Origin: Flammula alnicola
Lineage: Eukaryota > Basidiomycota > Agaricomycetes > Agaricales > Strophariaceae
DNA: 64,000 nucleotides
Direction: 5' to 3'
Assembly: GCA_015499995.1 (NCBI GenBank)
Contig: JADNRV010000015.1
Coordinates: 62,001 to 126,000 of the forward strand
The notes under the pieces are model-generated. The model worked only from the letters and a program-made list of their open reading frames with translations, made no database searches and was not told the origin of the DNA. The position numbers were made by a program, and so were the translations under genes. Positions 48,056-59,559 of the stretch are shown here, piece after piece; the first letter of the stretch is position 1; every line of letters starts with the position of its first letter.

Positions 48056-49672
48056 TCATGCCTTCGCTTCAACCACGCTGTTGGCGGAATCGTCGAACGG
48101 CCCCGCAATGCTTTCGAGGTAATTTTGTATCCATCGATTGTACGCAAAGATGACTGGGGTATAAAAACGGAATGTCGTCCATAGGAAGACACGTCCGTAT
48201 TGAGAGCCGATCTTCTCGTAATCCGCTGCAAAAAAAGGAATGGTCAAGAGAGATTAGCCCCGTCCCTGACCATTGCTACACATTATTTTTAACTCACTTT
48301 GTAATGCCGAACGGAGGTCAAGCCAGGTCTTGGTGACATCGGTTATAATAGCGTTCACTTCCCATCTCACCGCCTATCCATGACCACCCCAGTCAGTCTT
48401 TCTGAAGGATGGCACATACGTCAAGCGGAAAACACAAACCTCCATCATTTGGTCAGGATCGTTCACAGTCCACACCATCAGGGTCTTGCCTGCACTCTTA
48501 CACTCCGCCCTGAACCTGGATGAAATAGTAAGTCAGCAACCACGCAAGTAAAGCGCCGTAACACATCCACGTAAAACATCGCAAAACGAAAAACATAAAA
48601 CTCACCTCTGACCATCCCATGTCGTCAGGGCTCCAAACGCCATAGAGAACGCATCGCAGTCTTTCCAGAAGTACTTCCTCGCGATATACGTGCTGAGGCC
48701 GATATACGACCGGCGGCAATATGGCAGTTGCGTCTTCGCGAACGCGATGAAGCGGGGATGCCATAGGCCCAAGAGTATCCGGGGCGCCAGTGCCGTCTCA
48801 AAGTTGGGCTGCGCAGAGATGATGTCGTTCATCAGGGAGAACAGCCTGTCGGGGTCGTTCTGCACCTTGACGTCGACATTGAACTTGACGTGCAGGTTCT
48901 CCGGCTACACACATACAGAAGCCGAGGTCAGCCAGCATTCATTGACGCGGAAAGAAAGAAAGGAAGGAAGAAAGAAGGAAAGAAACGGTCGATGGTTTAA
49001 GAGACGAGCGGGAAGAAAAACACGGACCCTCATAAGCAGCTCAACCGTCTCTGCAAAGGTCGGAATTGCCTGCTTTGGTTCCTTCTTGGTCCGGACGTGC
49101 TGCATTCCATCCTCTCCGTGCCATGTCCTCTCCCTAATTTGACCTGTGAAAAACGCAACCGGCCGGAACTTTAGCACTTGCATTATGCCAGGTCATAACA
49201 CCTAATGATTTACCATTCGAGTCCGTCGTCCTCTCAAGTGCTGTGTGCGAAGAGAAAAGGGAAAGGAAATGTCAACAACAAAAGAAAAGAAAAAGAAAAG
49301 AATGCAGGGGCAAGCTCACCTGGGTCGTGGAACATGATGACGACGTTATCCGCCGATACGTGGACGTCTGTGCGGTGTGTTACGAGGCGTGGAATGGGGG
49401 ATACGCCAACAGTGAATTACCGCTTTCGATGCCCTCTGCGCCGTCCCGCATGGCAGCCTCGAAGCTCGCGAGCGTGTTTTCGGGGAACCGTGACGACGCC
49501 TAAAGAAGGTAAGCCTCCTGTCGGGGAGAATTAATTTCAGGCGGGTGCGATACTCACTCCGCGATGGCCCCAGCAATCTAGAGAAGCGACAAAGACAGGT
49601 TGGTCAGCGACTGTGGGGGTAATTGTCATGTATGAACACACCTGGCAACGTTCTTGAGGGTATTGTGGACAT
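48056..49672 (-). CDS. glycerophosphodiester phosphodiesterase-domain protein (Pgc1-like)
   Basis: GDPD proteins cleave glycerophosphodiesters or, for yeast Pgc1, phosphatidylglycerol. Exons read from 49672: MSTIPSRTLP, then CWGHRGA joined to SSRFPENTLASFEAAM. That gives the HRG...PENT catalytic motif. ESDVHVSADNVVIMFHDP carries the ExD and HD residues. Next are AIPTFAETVELLM, ENLHVKFNVDVKVQNDPDRL, FETALAPRILLGLWHPRFIA and GLSTYIARKYFW. TLMVWTVNDPDQMMEAVRWE follows, and the C-terminus has YTPVIFAYNRWIQNYLESIA, perhaps a membrane-associated helix. Seven or so short introns interrupt it, one holding a GA-rich microsatellite. There is no N-terminal signal. Confidence 0.88.
48949..48985 (+). repeat. 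AAAG/AAGG microsatellite
   Basis: A 37-bp run of purine tetramers inside a GDPD intron. Length variation between strains is likely. Confidence 0.7.
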
Positions 49673-50237
49673 GTCGATGGACGGGTTGGGAGAAGGGGTT
49701 CGTGTGGTGATGGTGCGAGAGAAAGAAAGGGACGGGGACAAAAAGTGGCGAAGGCGGGGTCTGAGACCAGCGCATCTTATATTCGCAAGGTACATCACCA
49801 AAAGAAGATCCCAAGGGTGGGTGGGGAGAGGCAAAGAAGGAGATGTATGTTGGCCCTGAGCGGTGCTCTTTCTCGACTCGACTCAATTTTCCCTCTGACT
49901 CCGCTTCGTCGCGTAAAAGCAGATCCCCCCTTCTCGGCATGGTTCCTTCTTGATCCTCCCGTCTTTACCAGTAGTTTCTGCTCATCCCTGACACCCACGA
50001 AAAAAATCATGACCTGCTCACACCCCCCGATGTCGTGAAAGTTCTTTCGTACCGAGTAACAAAAATTTCTCAGCGCGTCGTGTCAGGGTTCGGTGTGCAC
50101 GAAAAGCTCCGATCCGGGATCCCCTATCCCATGGCCGTACATACGCGCAATGGGTAGTATCGTACAGTCAGCCGATTCTCGGTGCGCTGCGCAGAGGCTC
50201 TTCCATGGCCGCGGGGTTGGAGCTTGTCGCGAAGTGA
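49673..50237. other. intergenic, promoter of GDPD
   Basis: No supported gene. Confidence 0.4.
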
Positions 50238-50626
50238 ATGATGCAGACGGCATCACTGCCGTTCGAAATCCTCATCCACGTTATCGTTAGTCACACTGGT
50301 AGAAGAAACGCAAACGTGTGTCGGTCAAGGCCCTCTTATAGCTCCTCGTATCTCTCAAACTCAGACAAAACTCCACACAAGGCAACTCTATTTGCAGAAC
50401 GCGCGCATGTGCGTTTGGCCATTGGTATGTTTTTTTCTTGGTCGTATCGTTATCAAGTCTTCATCAACATTTGAAACCCATCGGAAGCCGGATTGACAGC
50501 GAGACGTTTGACGCGTTTCCCAGTGCTGAGAGCTTCGTATGCCCATCGCTCTACGGTAGTAGCCGCACTTCGAACTTCGAAGCGAAAGAAAACGGAACGT
50601 TGCGGGATGCTGTATTGAGACAATGA
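50238..50626 (+). other. possible F-box-like gene fragment
   Basis: MMQTASLPFEILIHVI at 50238 matches the LPxEILxxI start of an F-box. The following frame does not continue the domain, although GT...AG candidates exist (GTTAGT near 50286, GTATGT near 50425). It may be a short exon of a gene I cannot resolve, or chance. Confidence 0.25.
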
Positions 50627-50815
50627 GACAAGGTTACAGTTATCCACCACTCACTGACACAAACATTTTCTCGGCCTTTGCTACAAAGGAACCACGAAAC
50701 ATCACATAAATTTTAGTCGTACAAAATGTCTAAATACATTCATAGTACTTAAATTCCAAGTCTCAAAATATTCACAGTTCATTGCGTGGAGTTATGGAAT
50801 GAAAAGTGAAATCCA

Positions 50816-51166
50816 TCACGGAAACGAGTCAATGACACAGTCACCGATTTCTCTTTTTGGACGATTCCAGAGTTTGCTCTTTTCAACCTCGGAAATTTGG
50901 TATTCATGGCGGTAGAGAGCGACAGCGCGTGCAAAAAGTCGGTTTCTTGTTTCGTAGTTGATTTGTCGTTTCTTCAGCTTGGACTTTGCGCGTCCGACCA
51001 TTTTTATGAGAGAAATGGTCTTTTTTCGAGGACCAGGGTGCTTCCTGTTTAGGGAGCGTGACTCAGTGTCACACAATGAATCTCGCCTCTTCATCCCTAC
51101 ACCCTGTTCTTCATTTTGGAGCTTTCTTTTCCCACTTCCTTGTGCTGAATAATATGTATTTAACAT
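50816..51166 (-). CDS. small basic hypothetical protein
   Basis: A 116-codon open frame rich in Lys and Arg, including GRAKSKLKKRQINYETRNRL followed by FARAVALYRHEYQI. No family is recognised, no intron is evident, and no strong promoter is visible. It could be a real small gene, a fragment of a mobile element, or a chance frame. Confidence 0.3.
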   Translation of the reverse strand: MLNTYYSAQGSGKRKLQNEEQGVGMKRRDSLCDTESRSLNRKHPGPRKKTISLIKMVGRAKSKLKKRQINYETRNRLFARAVALYRHEYQISEVEKSKLWNRPKREIGDCVIDSFP

Positions 51167-51770
51167 CTATGAACTATTTTATTAAAAGTTTGGGCCCAAA
51201 AACAGGCCTGTATTGACGTCTGAGGCTGTGAGATGTTCTTGAGGGCTTCCAATCTTCTTGTCATTAATTCTACAGGATGATATATTCTTATCTGAACACA
51301 TATCAAGATTCAAGACAATTAACTAAACCTCCATGATTATTGTCTAAGTGATACGAGAAGGATTGAAGCCGTGGGATGTGTTTGTGTCAGTGACCGGTTT
51401 GTGTCAGTGAGTGATGGATAACTGTATAAACTTTCTTTCCTCGAATCGTCAAGCCCCATCAACACGAGGCCAGTCACAGTGCTCAGTCTGCAGGAACGAA
51501 TATCCAAGCAGAGTCCCCTAACACATATCTAATTCCATTCAGGGCTCGAAGTCTTGGACATAGGAGGATCTTCGCCAACCTCTGACCATGGAAGTATCCA
51601 AAATAAAACCAACAAAGGAGAAACCCGAAAAACTAACGACATTCGACTTACTTCGAGAATCGAAGGGCATCACAATGGAAAGCAAATAGGGTGTGTAGTA
51701 AAGTATTTCCAAGTGCTCTAAATAAAGCGATAGTTTCTTGAATTCAAGTACGAAGACTTTCTGCTGCAAA
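51167..51770. other. gene-free interval
   Basis: AT-richer than its surroundings. I see no supported gene or structured repeat. Confidence 0.45.
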
Positions 51771-53070
51771 TTAAGTCGGTCGCCCCACCAAAATCATACC
51801 CTCATCCTCCTCGGTCTCTGTCCCGTTCCCACCCTCACTCGAGCTCATGTTCCTCCGGCCAGACGACGACCCCGCAGACGAAGCGATCGACGAGCTCGAG
51901 CCTTTCGTCTCTAGCACTGCTTCCAGAGACTCCGACGAAACACCCATAGACGCAGGCGAGAGCAGCGAAGCGGTAGGCTCGAGGGGTCCGGTGGGAGAGT
52001 CCGATTTATCCACAGACGGATCCCGTGGTTCGTCCTTGGACGAGGATTTGTCTCGCCCCGAGGACGTGAGGGACATATCACGTAACGCCGCGAGCATCTG
52101 ATCGCGCACGCGGGTCGAGAGCATGCCCACGTCCGCCACGGTCAGCCCTTTCGTTGAAATAGGTGGGAGCACTATTATAACAAACACAACCATCAATCAG
52201 CTGGAGAAAATGGGATGTGCGCAGCGGGATGCTTCGTTTACGTACCTCGCACTGTAAACGTCCCAGACCCAAATACGCCTTTATGATACAGGTGCCAGTA
52301 ATTCTCGGTGACAATGGGGGTAATGGGGATGCCTGCGTTGAGAGCCAGATGGAAGCCGCCCTTCTTGAGCTGCAGCATGTCGGGCTCTTTGGACATATGG
52401 CGGGTGCCTTCGGGGAACATCCACAGCGAGGTCTTTTGGGACTTCATCTTCTCCCCTGCGGCGTCGATGGAGCGGAACGCGCGCGCGCTGTTGCCTCTGT
52501 CGATGAAGATCGTTCCGGACAGGCTCATGAACGGGCCGAGAGGGGTGAATTGCAGTGATTTTTTGGCCATGATGGCTGTCTGCTTGGGCATTAGTCTAGG
52601 ACTCTGAAGTCAGAATATAGCAAAAAGGGAAACCACGATGACAGGGGAGTGAAATGGGTGGCAGGAAGAGGAGGGAAGGGATGCTTTGAATTTCAAGGGA
52701 AGGGAAGACGGAAAGCTCACCTGCCGATAACGAAAACATCGAGCATGCTCTGGTGGTTAGCCATTAGGATGGTCGGACATGTTTCCAAGTTCTCTTCGCC
52801 TTCGATTTTGATGTGGAGGTCGAGAGCGCGAGAGATGATACCGTAGAATATGCGAGCGACGATGTAGTTGACGTCCGTCGATCGACCGATGAGAGACATA
52901 CTGGCTGCAATGACGACGCTACACGAGGCCACAGTCATGAGGGTTCCGGCATAGACGATGACACGGGCATAGTAGCGACCAAATGAAGAAGAGACGGCGA
53001 CCTGGCGGACGAGGATTATAGGCAGTGAGATGTAGGCGATAGGTTTGAAGAGTGAGAGAAGAAAAGACAT
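51771..53070 (-). CDS. SLC1: 1-acyl-sn-glycerol-3-phosphate acyltransferase (PlsC family)
   Basis: The enzyme adds an acyl chain to lysophosphatidic acid to make phosphatidic acid, in ER or lipid-droplet membranes. The start at 53070 (MSFLLSLFKPIAYISLPIIL) opens a membrane anchor, with a second span at VIVYAGTLMTVASCSVVIAA. An in-frame ATG at 53121 would add 17 residues. The catalytic NHQSMLD (HX4D) ends one exon at about 52735-52760. After an intron come MAKKSLQFTPLGPFMSLSGT, FIDRGN, LWMFPEGTR (substrate-binding FPEGTR) and GIPITPIVTENYW. The C-terminus adds a Ser/Asp/Glu-rich tail of about 100 residues that the yeast enzyme lacks. Confidence 0.93.
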
Positions 53071-53139
53071 GATGGGAGAAAGAAGATGGAAAATGCCTAG
53101 ACAAGGATAAGTGTATGCCACCCGAAAGCAAGCAATCTA

Positions 53140-53155
53140 CTACTAGTACTAGTAG
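53140..53155. promoter_or_regulatory. 16-bp perfect palindrome upstream of the acyltransferase gene
   Basis: CTACTAGTACTAGTAG equals its own reverse complement and lies 70-85 nt before the start codon at 53070. It may be a dimeric factor site. A shorter related palindrome, CTACTAGTAG, occurs near 10848. Confidence 0.4.
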
Positions 53156-53342
53156 CAGGCTGCCTTTATTTGTAGATGACGGTGGCAGCGCTGTCCTCGC
53201 TGGAGTTAGGAACAGCGAAATGTGCAGTAGCAGCTGAATAAGGACTTTTTGCACTAAGTAACCGGAGTTCGAATTTCACTGACGGTCGAATCGCGTTCCT
53301 CCTTCACCTCAACCATCCGGCACCACTTTTCACATAATTACA

Positions 53343-54685
53343 ATGCCCGCTATTCCCCCGGAAAAACCAGCTGCCCGTGGTACACTCGAACCCATCATAA
53401 GTATTCGCGTACCAGCGTGCTGAATCTTCACCCCTGTCCCAGGACGAAATGTCGCGTCCAAGCCGCTGAATGGTTCCAGTTCAGCTTCGAAATCGAAATC
53501 GACGGCGTCGGCGTCTGGAAGCACGAGCCGCAAACCACCTCGTCCGCCCAGCGCAAGTTCAACCCTGTCTTCAAGGTCATCAGCTGCTGGGTCCACATCT
53601 GCCAAGGCAGCGAAAACCCCGTCTGCCAGCCGGACACCTTCTAGGGGCCCGGAATCAGGGGGAGGCTTCAAAGTCACAAAGTTGAGCTCGACGACTGTTA
53701 CCCTGCCTACGACTTGGGCACCCAGGCCACCCGTATGTCTCTCGAAATATCGCTGAATTATTTTTTTTGCTGAAATTTATCAAAGGCATCGGAACCTGCC
53801 CCGCCTCCTGCCACTGCACCTACTGTCGCAGAACAACCACCGACGCGTACCTCTGATCCCTTGCAAGTTGCTGCTCAAGTCTACCCATGGACATATATGT
53901 CCTCGACCCTCGATGCTTGCTTCAAAGGAGCAGAAACTATTGCTATTGTGGGTTCGCTTATATTCATGTAGGGCGTCCTGTACTGACCTTTATATAGAAC
54001 GACCTCGAAACGCGTGCTAGACAACTAACAGAGGAGGAGTCCGAGATTGCCGATGAACGTGATCGCCTTGAAGCTGAGCGCGCTATTGATTTCTTTGAAG
54101 AGCTAGGTTCTGACACTGTGAGTCAAAACACATATACTGGTCCAATTGTCCTTGGTCTTGATACCTTTAACGTTCTCTGTCAGTTCGCGAAAGACGCTCC
54201 AGCGATAATGCAATTGTTCCATTCACATGGAGATTCCTGCGCCCGTGTAGAGACGGAAGCCCTTAAGCTGGCAATGCGCAGCACGCCTGATGCAGCCTCT
54301 GAAGAGCCTCTGAAGGTATACAATGACATGCTCCATGACTTGGGTGCGTTGTACTTCTGCACGTAAAACCTTGTGTGTATAATTTTAACTCATCGAAACA
54401 ATAGAGGAGCTGCAGAATGAAGCGACGAGTCTTCAAAACTCCATTACCAAATTGACAGAAGGTTCCTCGTCCACAACAGAGACCGCCACAGATGGAGCTG
54501 ATGGCGCCAGTTCAAGCGCTGCCGATGCCTCTGCCGCCCGTTCGCAAGTCACTGGTGTCTTTGCATCCTGTCTTCCCGTCCTACGAGCCCGAATCGCCAA
54601 CCTCTCCATGGCACAGGAGCTCATTGACACCACACTGGAGAACGTGAGCCTCACCCTGCGCATGGAGAGCATGGGTCTGGCTTAA
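53343..54685 (+). CDS. unrecognised protein with Ser-rich head and coiled coil
   Basis: Splicing from the ATG at 53343 gives MPAIPPEKPAARGTLEPII, then a long exon that is Ser, Ala, Lys and Pro rich (SASKSKSTASASGSTSRKPP) up to TTVTLPTTWAPRPP. Later exons form a probable coiled coil: LDACFKGAETIAI, LETRARQLTEEESEIADERD and RLEAERAIDFFEELG. Next come RVETEALKLAMRS and VYNDMLHDL, then EELQNEATSLQNSITKL. The last helix is FASCLPVLRARIANLSMAQE. Five introns splice in frame. On the opposite strand a 115-codon frame over the first exon is a shadow. No family is recognised. A role in a cytoskeletal or vesicle complex would be a guess. Confidence 0.7.
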
Positions 54686-55366
54686 TTGTCAGATTACTAC
54701 CAAATAAGGGTCTGAGTTGGCTAAATCGGGATTGATCATATGGAAGGCTCGTGGATAGTTTTTTTGTCTTTTACATACCACTTTCTTGCTGTATACCTTG
54801 CAGATACCCTTACACATAATTTTTTGGACGCACACTTTATCTGCAAGCCGCAGAGCCTAAGAGGCCATAGTGTGGTCGGCGCAGAAACGCTTCATTTCAC
54901 CATGGGAACGAAATGTTGTGTATCGGCCCAAGGCAAGTTACGTGGGCTATTGTGATAACAGAGATGACTCTACGCCGCGTCCTGTGTGCACAGTTGATTG
55001 TGTGTCGCTTTCCGTTTTTATTATCGGTCTTTCTTGCCTGACAGGTTCTCGTTCGCCATGCGGATGCTTTGCCGCATTCACAATAAAGGAGTTGCTATTT
55101 TCGGATACCCAGGCGCTTGAGAACAATGGGAATGACAGAACCGTGGCTGCAATCGCTGCTTCGCTGACAAGTGTGTGTGCAGACTGCATTCCCTTAAAAC
55201 CGATGCTTCGAGAGAGGACCTAGCTTGCTTCAGCTTGCGACAACGACAACCCACGATCTTTCCGAGTAATCTTCCCTCCTTGTCTGTTCCTGTTCTCCGA
55301 CTCTCAGTTGGCTGGGTCGATTTATTACGTTCTTTTATATCCTGCACGCTCGCTCTGTTCGTTACG
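54686..55366. other. intergenic, promoter of the arrestin-like gene
   Basis: No gene is supported. A TTTATATCC run at about 55334 lies close to the next start codon. Confidence 0.45.
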
Positions 55367-57464
55367 ATGTCCGTTATCACCAGCTTTCTGCACCCTACCG
55401 AATCCCAACGGGGATTAGCACTTTCCCGTACTCGAAGCAGCGGCAACGCCGACGTCAGCGTTCCCCCGCCCCGATATTCGTTTCTGGATGGCCCACTGCC
55501 TCCCGTACCGGTGGCCACTATTCCATCGGAGACGTCGAGTTTGACTTCCGCCGACAATGATGCGTCGCCCGCGCTCCCTCCGAGATACTCTAGCGTCTTC
55601 CGAGGGTCGCGTACTGACCGCGAGCGCCGTCGAGAGCGACGCCGATCGGGGCGCGCCAATGGGTACTCTTCCACCAATGACAGAAACGCATCGCCCTCTT
55701 CCTCGGCACCGCAACTGCACGAGTTTCATTTGAGGAGTGGACACGGGACCAAGGCTCAGCCGTGGGCGACGCTCCGGGTGTACAGCCGTTCTTCCGCGGC
55801 GTCGGCGTCGGCGTCCAGTTCGTCTGCATCTTCAGCTGCGCAGAAGATACCCAAGTTCATTGGGGGCGACCTCGTTCAAGGGTCTTTGGATTTGAACCTC
55901 GAAGCGCCTCAGAACATCAATTCGATCAACCTCTCGGTATGCCATATTTCTTCTGCACTTTAAAAATAATAGCAGTTAACTGATTCGATGATTTTAGTTG
56001 CGCGGTCGGATCGTAACCAGTTCATACGACGGTGGATCCTACACGTTCCTCGAGCATCCAATCGCATCTTGGACGCGTAGCAATGGCGACCCACGCGCAA
56101 TGTTGCTTTCTCCTCTTTCAGACGCAAGCAACAGTGCGAGTTTGTCGAACCCGCGTCCAAAGAAGTTCGACGGAAAGCTGTCAGGCATATACTCCTGGCC
56201 ATTCTCCTTCCCCTTCCCCACAGAAATCAAGCTAGAAAGCCAGGCAGGAGAGCAGAGGGCGCATCCGACTCCGCAGACTTTCTCCGAACGCGATACGAAA
56301 GGGAACATCCAATATGAGCTGGTGCTGCGCATGACGCATGGGATCCTTCGTTCTGACTCGAAGTGAGTTGGAGATATTTCCTCCTTGAAATTTCTTTCTG
56401 GACGAGAGCTGATCTTTTTTCGTTGTACAGATTACATACTCATGTCATATACATACCCGATATCACCCCAGCGCCCGCATCCCTTTTCCGCCAACTCGCA
56501 TACGGGGAGAACATGCGCGTACCAGGGCCGGAAGTCGATCCTCTAGGATGGCACACGATACCTCCTGCCATCGTCCGCGGAAGGTTGTTCGCTGAACGGA
56601 ATGTCAAGCTGCAATGCGCTGTAAGTCTCCCACTCCACATTTACATACTTAATAACTCATATGGTATTCATTGACACAGCTCTCAGTCGCCAATCCTGTG
56701 AGTCGATAATCTCCCCTTTTTTGAATATATAACGGCGCTAAACAGTCTTTTTACGTTCCCAATAGCAATCATACACGCGCGGCACCGTCATCCCATGCCA
56801 CATCTCCATCGAAAGCAACGACACCCAAGCTCTCGACGTTCTCGCCTCCCCAAAAACCATCGCCGTTCGCCTCATCCGCCACGTACAGTACTACGAAGAC
56901 GGTGGACAGTCTCTATCCCCCGTCCAAGGCAAGCAAAAGCAGGCCGCCGTCTCCATAGCGGTATCTGACAGCAGCACTTCCGGGGGCATGATTGAGGACA
57001 CGATGGAGGAGCAAAGAGCGGTGTGGTGGGTTAACCCAGATGTGGGTGGGCAGGAGGGGAAGAAGAGGACTCTGGAGGGCGAGATCCATCTGGAGAAGGA
57101 GCTGCAGCCTTCATGCGAGTTTTCGTTGTTCAAGGTATCTGTAAGTATCTTTCGTTAATCATATGTTGCACTTTCATTTGCTGATGATCAGTATACTTCC
57201 TATGCATAGTACGCAGTCGAGCTCCTCCCATTCGAGACGCCTGTATTCCAGCTCAGTGGCAGCTCTAGCACGAGTATCTGTGACGGCGACGGCGACGTCC
57301 CTCAGGCATTGCTCTCTCACCCCGTTACCATCGCCACGCTGCACGGCGAAGGTCCGGTCCCTGTCCCATTTACCAAACCCAAACCGCGCTCGTCGAAGAA
57401 GATACAGGCCAAGACTTATAACCCCGGCACGATGATGATGATGGGCGTCAGTGTATACATTTAG
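55367..57464 (+). CDS. arrestin-like domain protein
   Basis: Fungal alpha-arrestins bring Rsp5/Nedd4 ubiquitin ligases to membrane transporters. The start at 55367 (MSVITSFLHPTESQRGLALS) leads an N-terminal region with VPPPRYSFLDGPLPPVP and ALPPRYSS. Both are PPRY-like, close to the PPxY motif that binds WW domains. The arrestin sandwich follows: FIGGDLVQGSLDLNLEAPQN, SINLSLRGRIVTSSYDGG, IYSWPFSFPFPTEIK and YELVLRMTHGILRSDSK. Next come HTHVIYIPDITPAPASLFRQ, RGTVIPCHISIESNDTQALD and VRLIRHVQYYEDG. CEFSLFKVSYAVELLPFE is the last strand pair. It ends MMMMGVSVYI. About six introns splice in frame. Confidence 0.8.
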
Positions 57465-57990
57465 ATCCATCGATCACGACGAGCTTGGGCATTGTGGCGC
57501 GCGTCTCGATGACGTCGACGATCGGTGTTCTTACCTTATTCCTCTCATTTGTTCCGCTCTTTCCACTCCGTTCTTTTAACGTCTCCAGTAATAGTGCTGG
57601 CACATATTTATTTACGACCGGGTCTTCCATTTCCTACTCATTCATGTTTGCATCCACGGCACATTCATGACTCTCGACGAGCTCCTTCACGATTTGATCA
57701 TACGCATTTTGTATTTCTTTGCTATCTCGTTTTGCTATCTCGCTTTCCTTATACAATACTGTAGTTTCTAGAAACTGTATCCCTATGCATTAAAGCAACT
57801 AATTTTGATTGTTTCTTGCCATGGAAAATTGTATGTGAATTGATTAATGGAATGAATGTCAGTGTCCTAGAGTACAGTGGTGAATAAAATACATATAGAC
57901 TACACTACAGTTGGGGTTTAGAAAGGGTTCTAATAGTAATGACTCGAGTCAACAACTGCCAAAGCAGATCCAATTTTAGATATTGCGGAT
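57465..57990. other. interval between convergent 3' ends
   Basis: Pyrimidine-rich 3' UTR of the arrestin gene to about 57760, then AT-rich. No gene is seen. Confidence 0.5.
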
Positions 57991-58866
57991 TTAAGCAGCG
58001 GGGAGGGCGCCGGCTGATGCACGGGCAGCAGCGGCGACAGCCTCCTCTTCTTGACGATCGCGTTCTTGTTGGTCAAGAACATCCCTCCACGAGTGATCAG
58101 CGTTGCCCTGCAGAAAGACGATGAGAGGTCAGCTTGGGGATCGATTGATACATAGCAAACTGAACGAACCTCTTTGGCCATAGCGGCTCGCCTGGTTTGT
58201 GTGAGAGCTCCAGCAGCGATGAGGAGAGCAACCGTCAAGCCCTGAGCCCACATACGAGCTTGCACAACCTTTTGAGGATATGTTTGGAATCTAGAAGACA
58301 GACAGTTAGTTGATGTGTCAAGAAAGGTATTTGACATGACGCACTTGTTGCGAGAGATGATAACACCAGCGAGAGCCAAACTTCCAGCCCAGCCGCCCAT
58401 GATCAAACTGTACTGATGACGGAACGACCAGTCTCCGATCTTTTGGCCGGTGGACATTGCATCCCACTTCTTCTCGGCCTCAAGTTCCTTCTGATCCAAA
58501 ATACGAAGACCTTCACCCTCCCTGCCGACAATGTCAGAAATATCCCTGCATTGAGAAGAAGTAAAACACACCATTGAGATCGTTCATATTCAAGTCCACG
58601 GCGCTCGGCCTGGATGGATAGGCAAGGAGCCACGACGATGATGACACCAAGTGTCTTCAGAGACAAAGGCAAGCGACGGTAAGCCGCGAGGTTCTTGTGC
58701 GCCCAATACGAGCCAGCAAGTGCAACTGCTCCACTAGCAAGGCCACCTTCGATGGCACCTCGTCGTGAGGCAGCGGCATGCGCCTGCACCTGTCGGTCAT
58801 CTACGAGCTGGCAATGTGTGGTCAGCACCAACGTTGTCGCAGTAACAAAGCGAACGGTACCTTCAT
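57991..58866 (-). CDS. RCF2: respiratory supercomplex factor 2 (HIG1-domain protein)
   Basis: Rcf2 is a mitochondrial inner-membrane protein that binds cytochrome c oxidase. A two-codon first exon (MK, from 58866) joins LVDDRQVQAHAAASRRGAIE. TM-like segments are ASGAVALAGSYWAHKNLAAY and LKTLGVIIVVAPCLSIQAER. After an intron come EGLRILDQKELEAEKKWDAM, STGQKIGDWSFRHQYSLIMG with GWAGSLALAGVIISRNK, and then YPQKVVQARMWAQGLTVALL with ALTQTRRA. The last two blocks form the HIG1 domain with its QxxRRxQ-like QKVVQARMWAQG signature. The last exon (ADHSWRDVLDQQERDRQEEE) ends LPAA at 57991. Four introns are present. Confidence 0.9.
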
Positions 58867-59010
58867 GGTTGTAGGATGTGAGGGTAATGGAGCGGAGTAG
58901 AAGAAGAGGTATGTGAGTTCTGCGGTTTCGGAGGAATGTCTGGCTTATAAAAGCGCGGGTTATGATCTAGACTCGCCGACTTCGCGGGTTGTGACCTTCG
59001 AGTAAGCACA

Positions 59011-59018
59011 TCACGTGA
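59011..59018. promoter_or_regulatory. TCACGTGA box upstream of RCF2
   Basis: A perfect 8-bp palindrome matching the Cbf1-type consensus, about 145 nt before the RCF2 start codon. Such boxes are common before respiratory genes. Binding here is inferred. Confidence 0.45.
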
Positions 59019-59049
59019 TAGCACACTCTTTCCGACTCCGTCCGCTATG

Positions 59050-59559
59050 TTCCGCACGAATCCTTTTCACTCGCAACTTCCAGCAAGCCGTTCTTCTGTG
59101 GTGATCCGAAAACGGTGGCTCGTAAAAATAAATCTTGAATTCCGAATACCTGTCTTGGATTCCAAATACATGTACTCTGGCCCATCCGATTCAGCCCGCT
59201 CGCGTAAGGAAATGTATTCAACAACAGGTGTATCTACTACATGCGATCAATCAACAGGAAGATGTGCTACATACGGGTTCTGATTAAATACTAATGTTAC
59301 TACTAGGTACTTTCGAAAAGGATCATACGCTCGCGTTGGACGGACATAAGGTTTGCATAGAGAGAGAGAGCATGGGGTGCATGGAACATATATTAGAATT
59401 GACGCGGGAAAGGAACTACGGAAACTTTCAAGAGCAGGAAAAACACAGCAAAGATGAAAAGAAACAAAGAAAGAAAAAAAAAGCCCAACCACGGCAGATG
59501 CTCTGCAGATCCCTTACAAGAATTCAACCAACGCTTCAGGACGAGAGAGAGAAAATAAA
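59050..59559. other. gene-free interval
   Basis: Upstream of RCF2 and downstream of NUP98. A purine-rich run (about 59450-59485) is the only structure I see. Confidence 0.5.

Noticed and set aside
53260..53290. GGAGTTCGAATTTC resembling a tRNA B box
   Set aside because: No A box, anticodon arm or acceptor stem could be fitted.
53330..53677. 115-codon minus-strand frame over the 5' exons of the coiled-coil gene
   Set aside because: The plus strand splices into a longer coherent protein. The minus frame is a shadow of biased codons.
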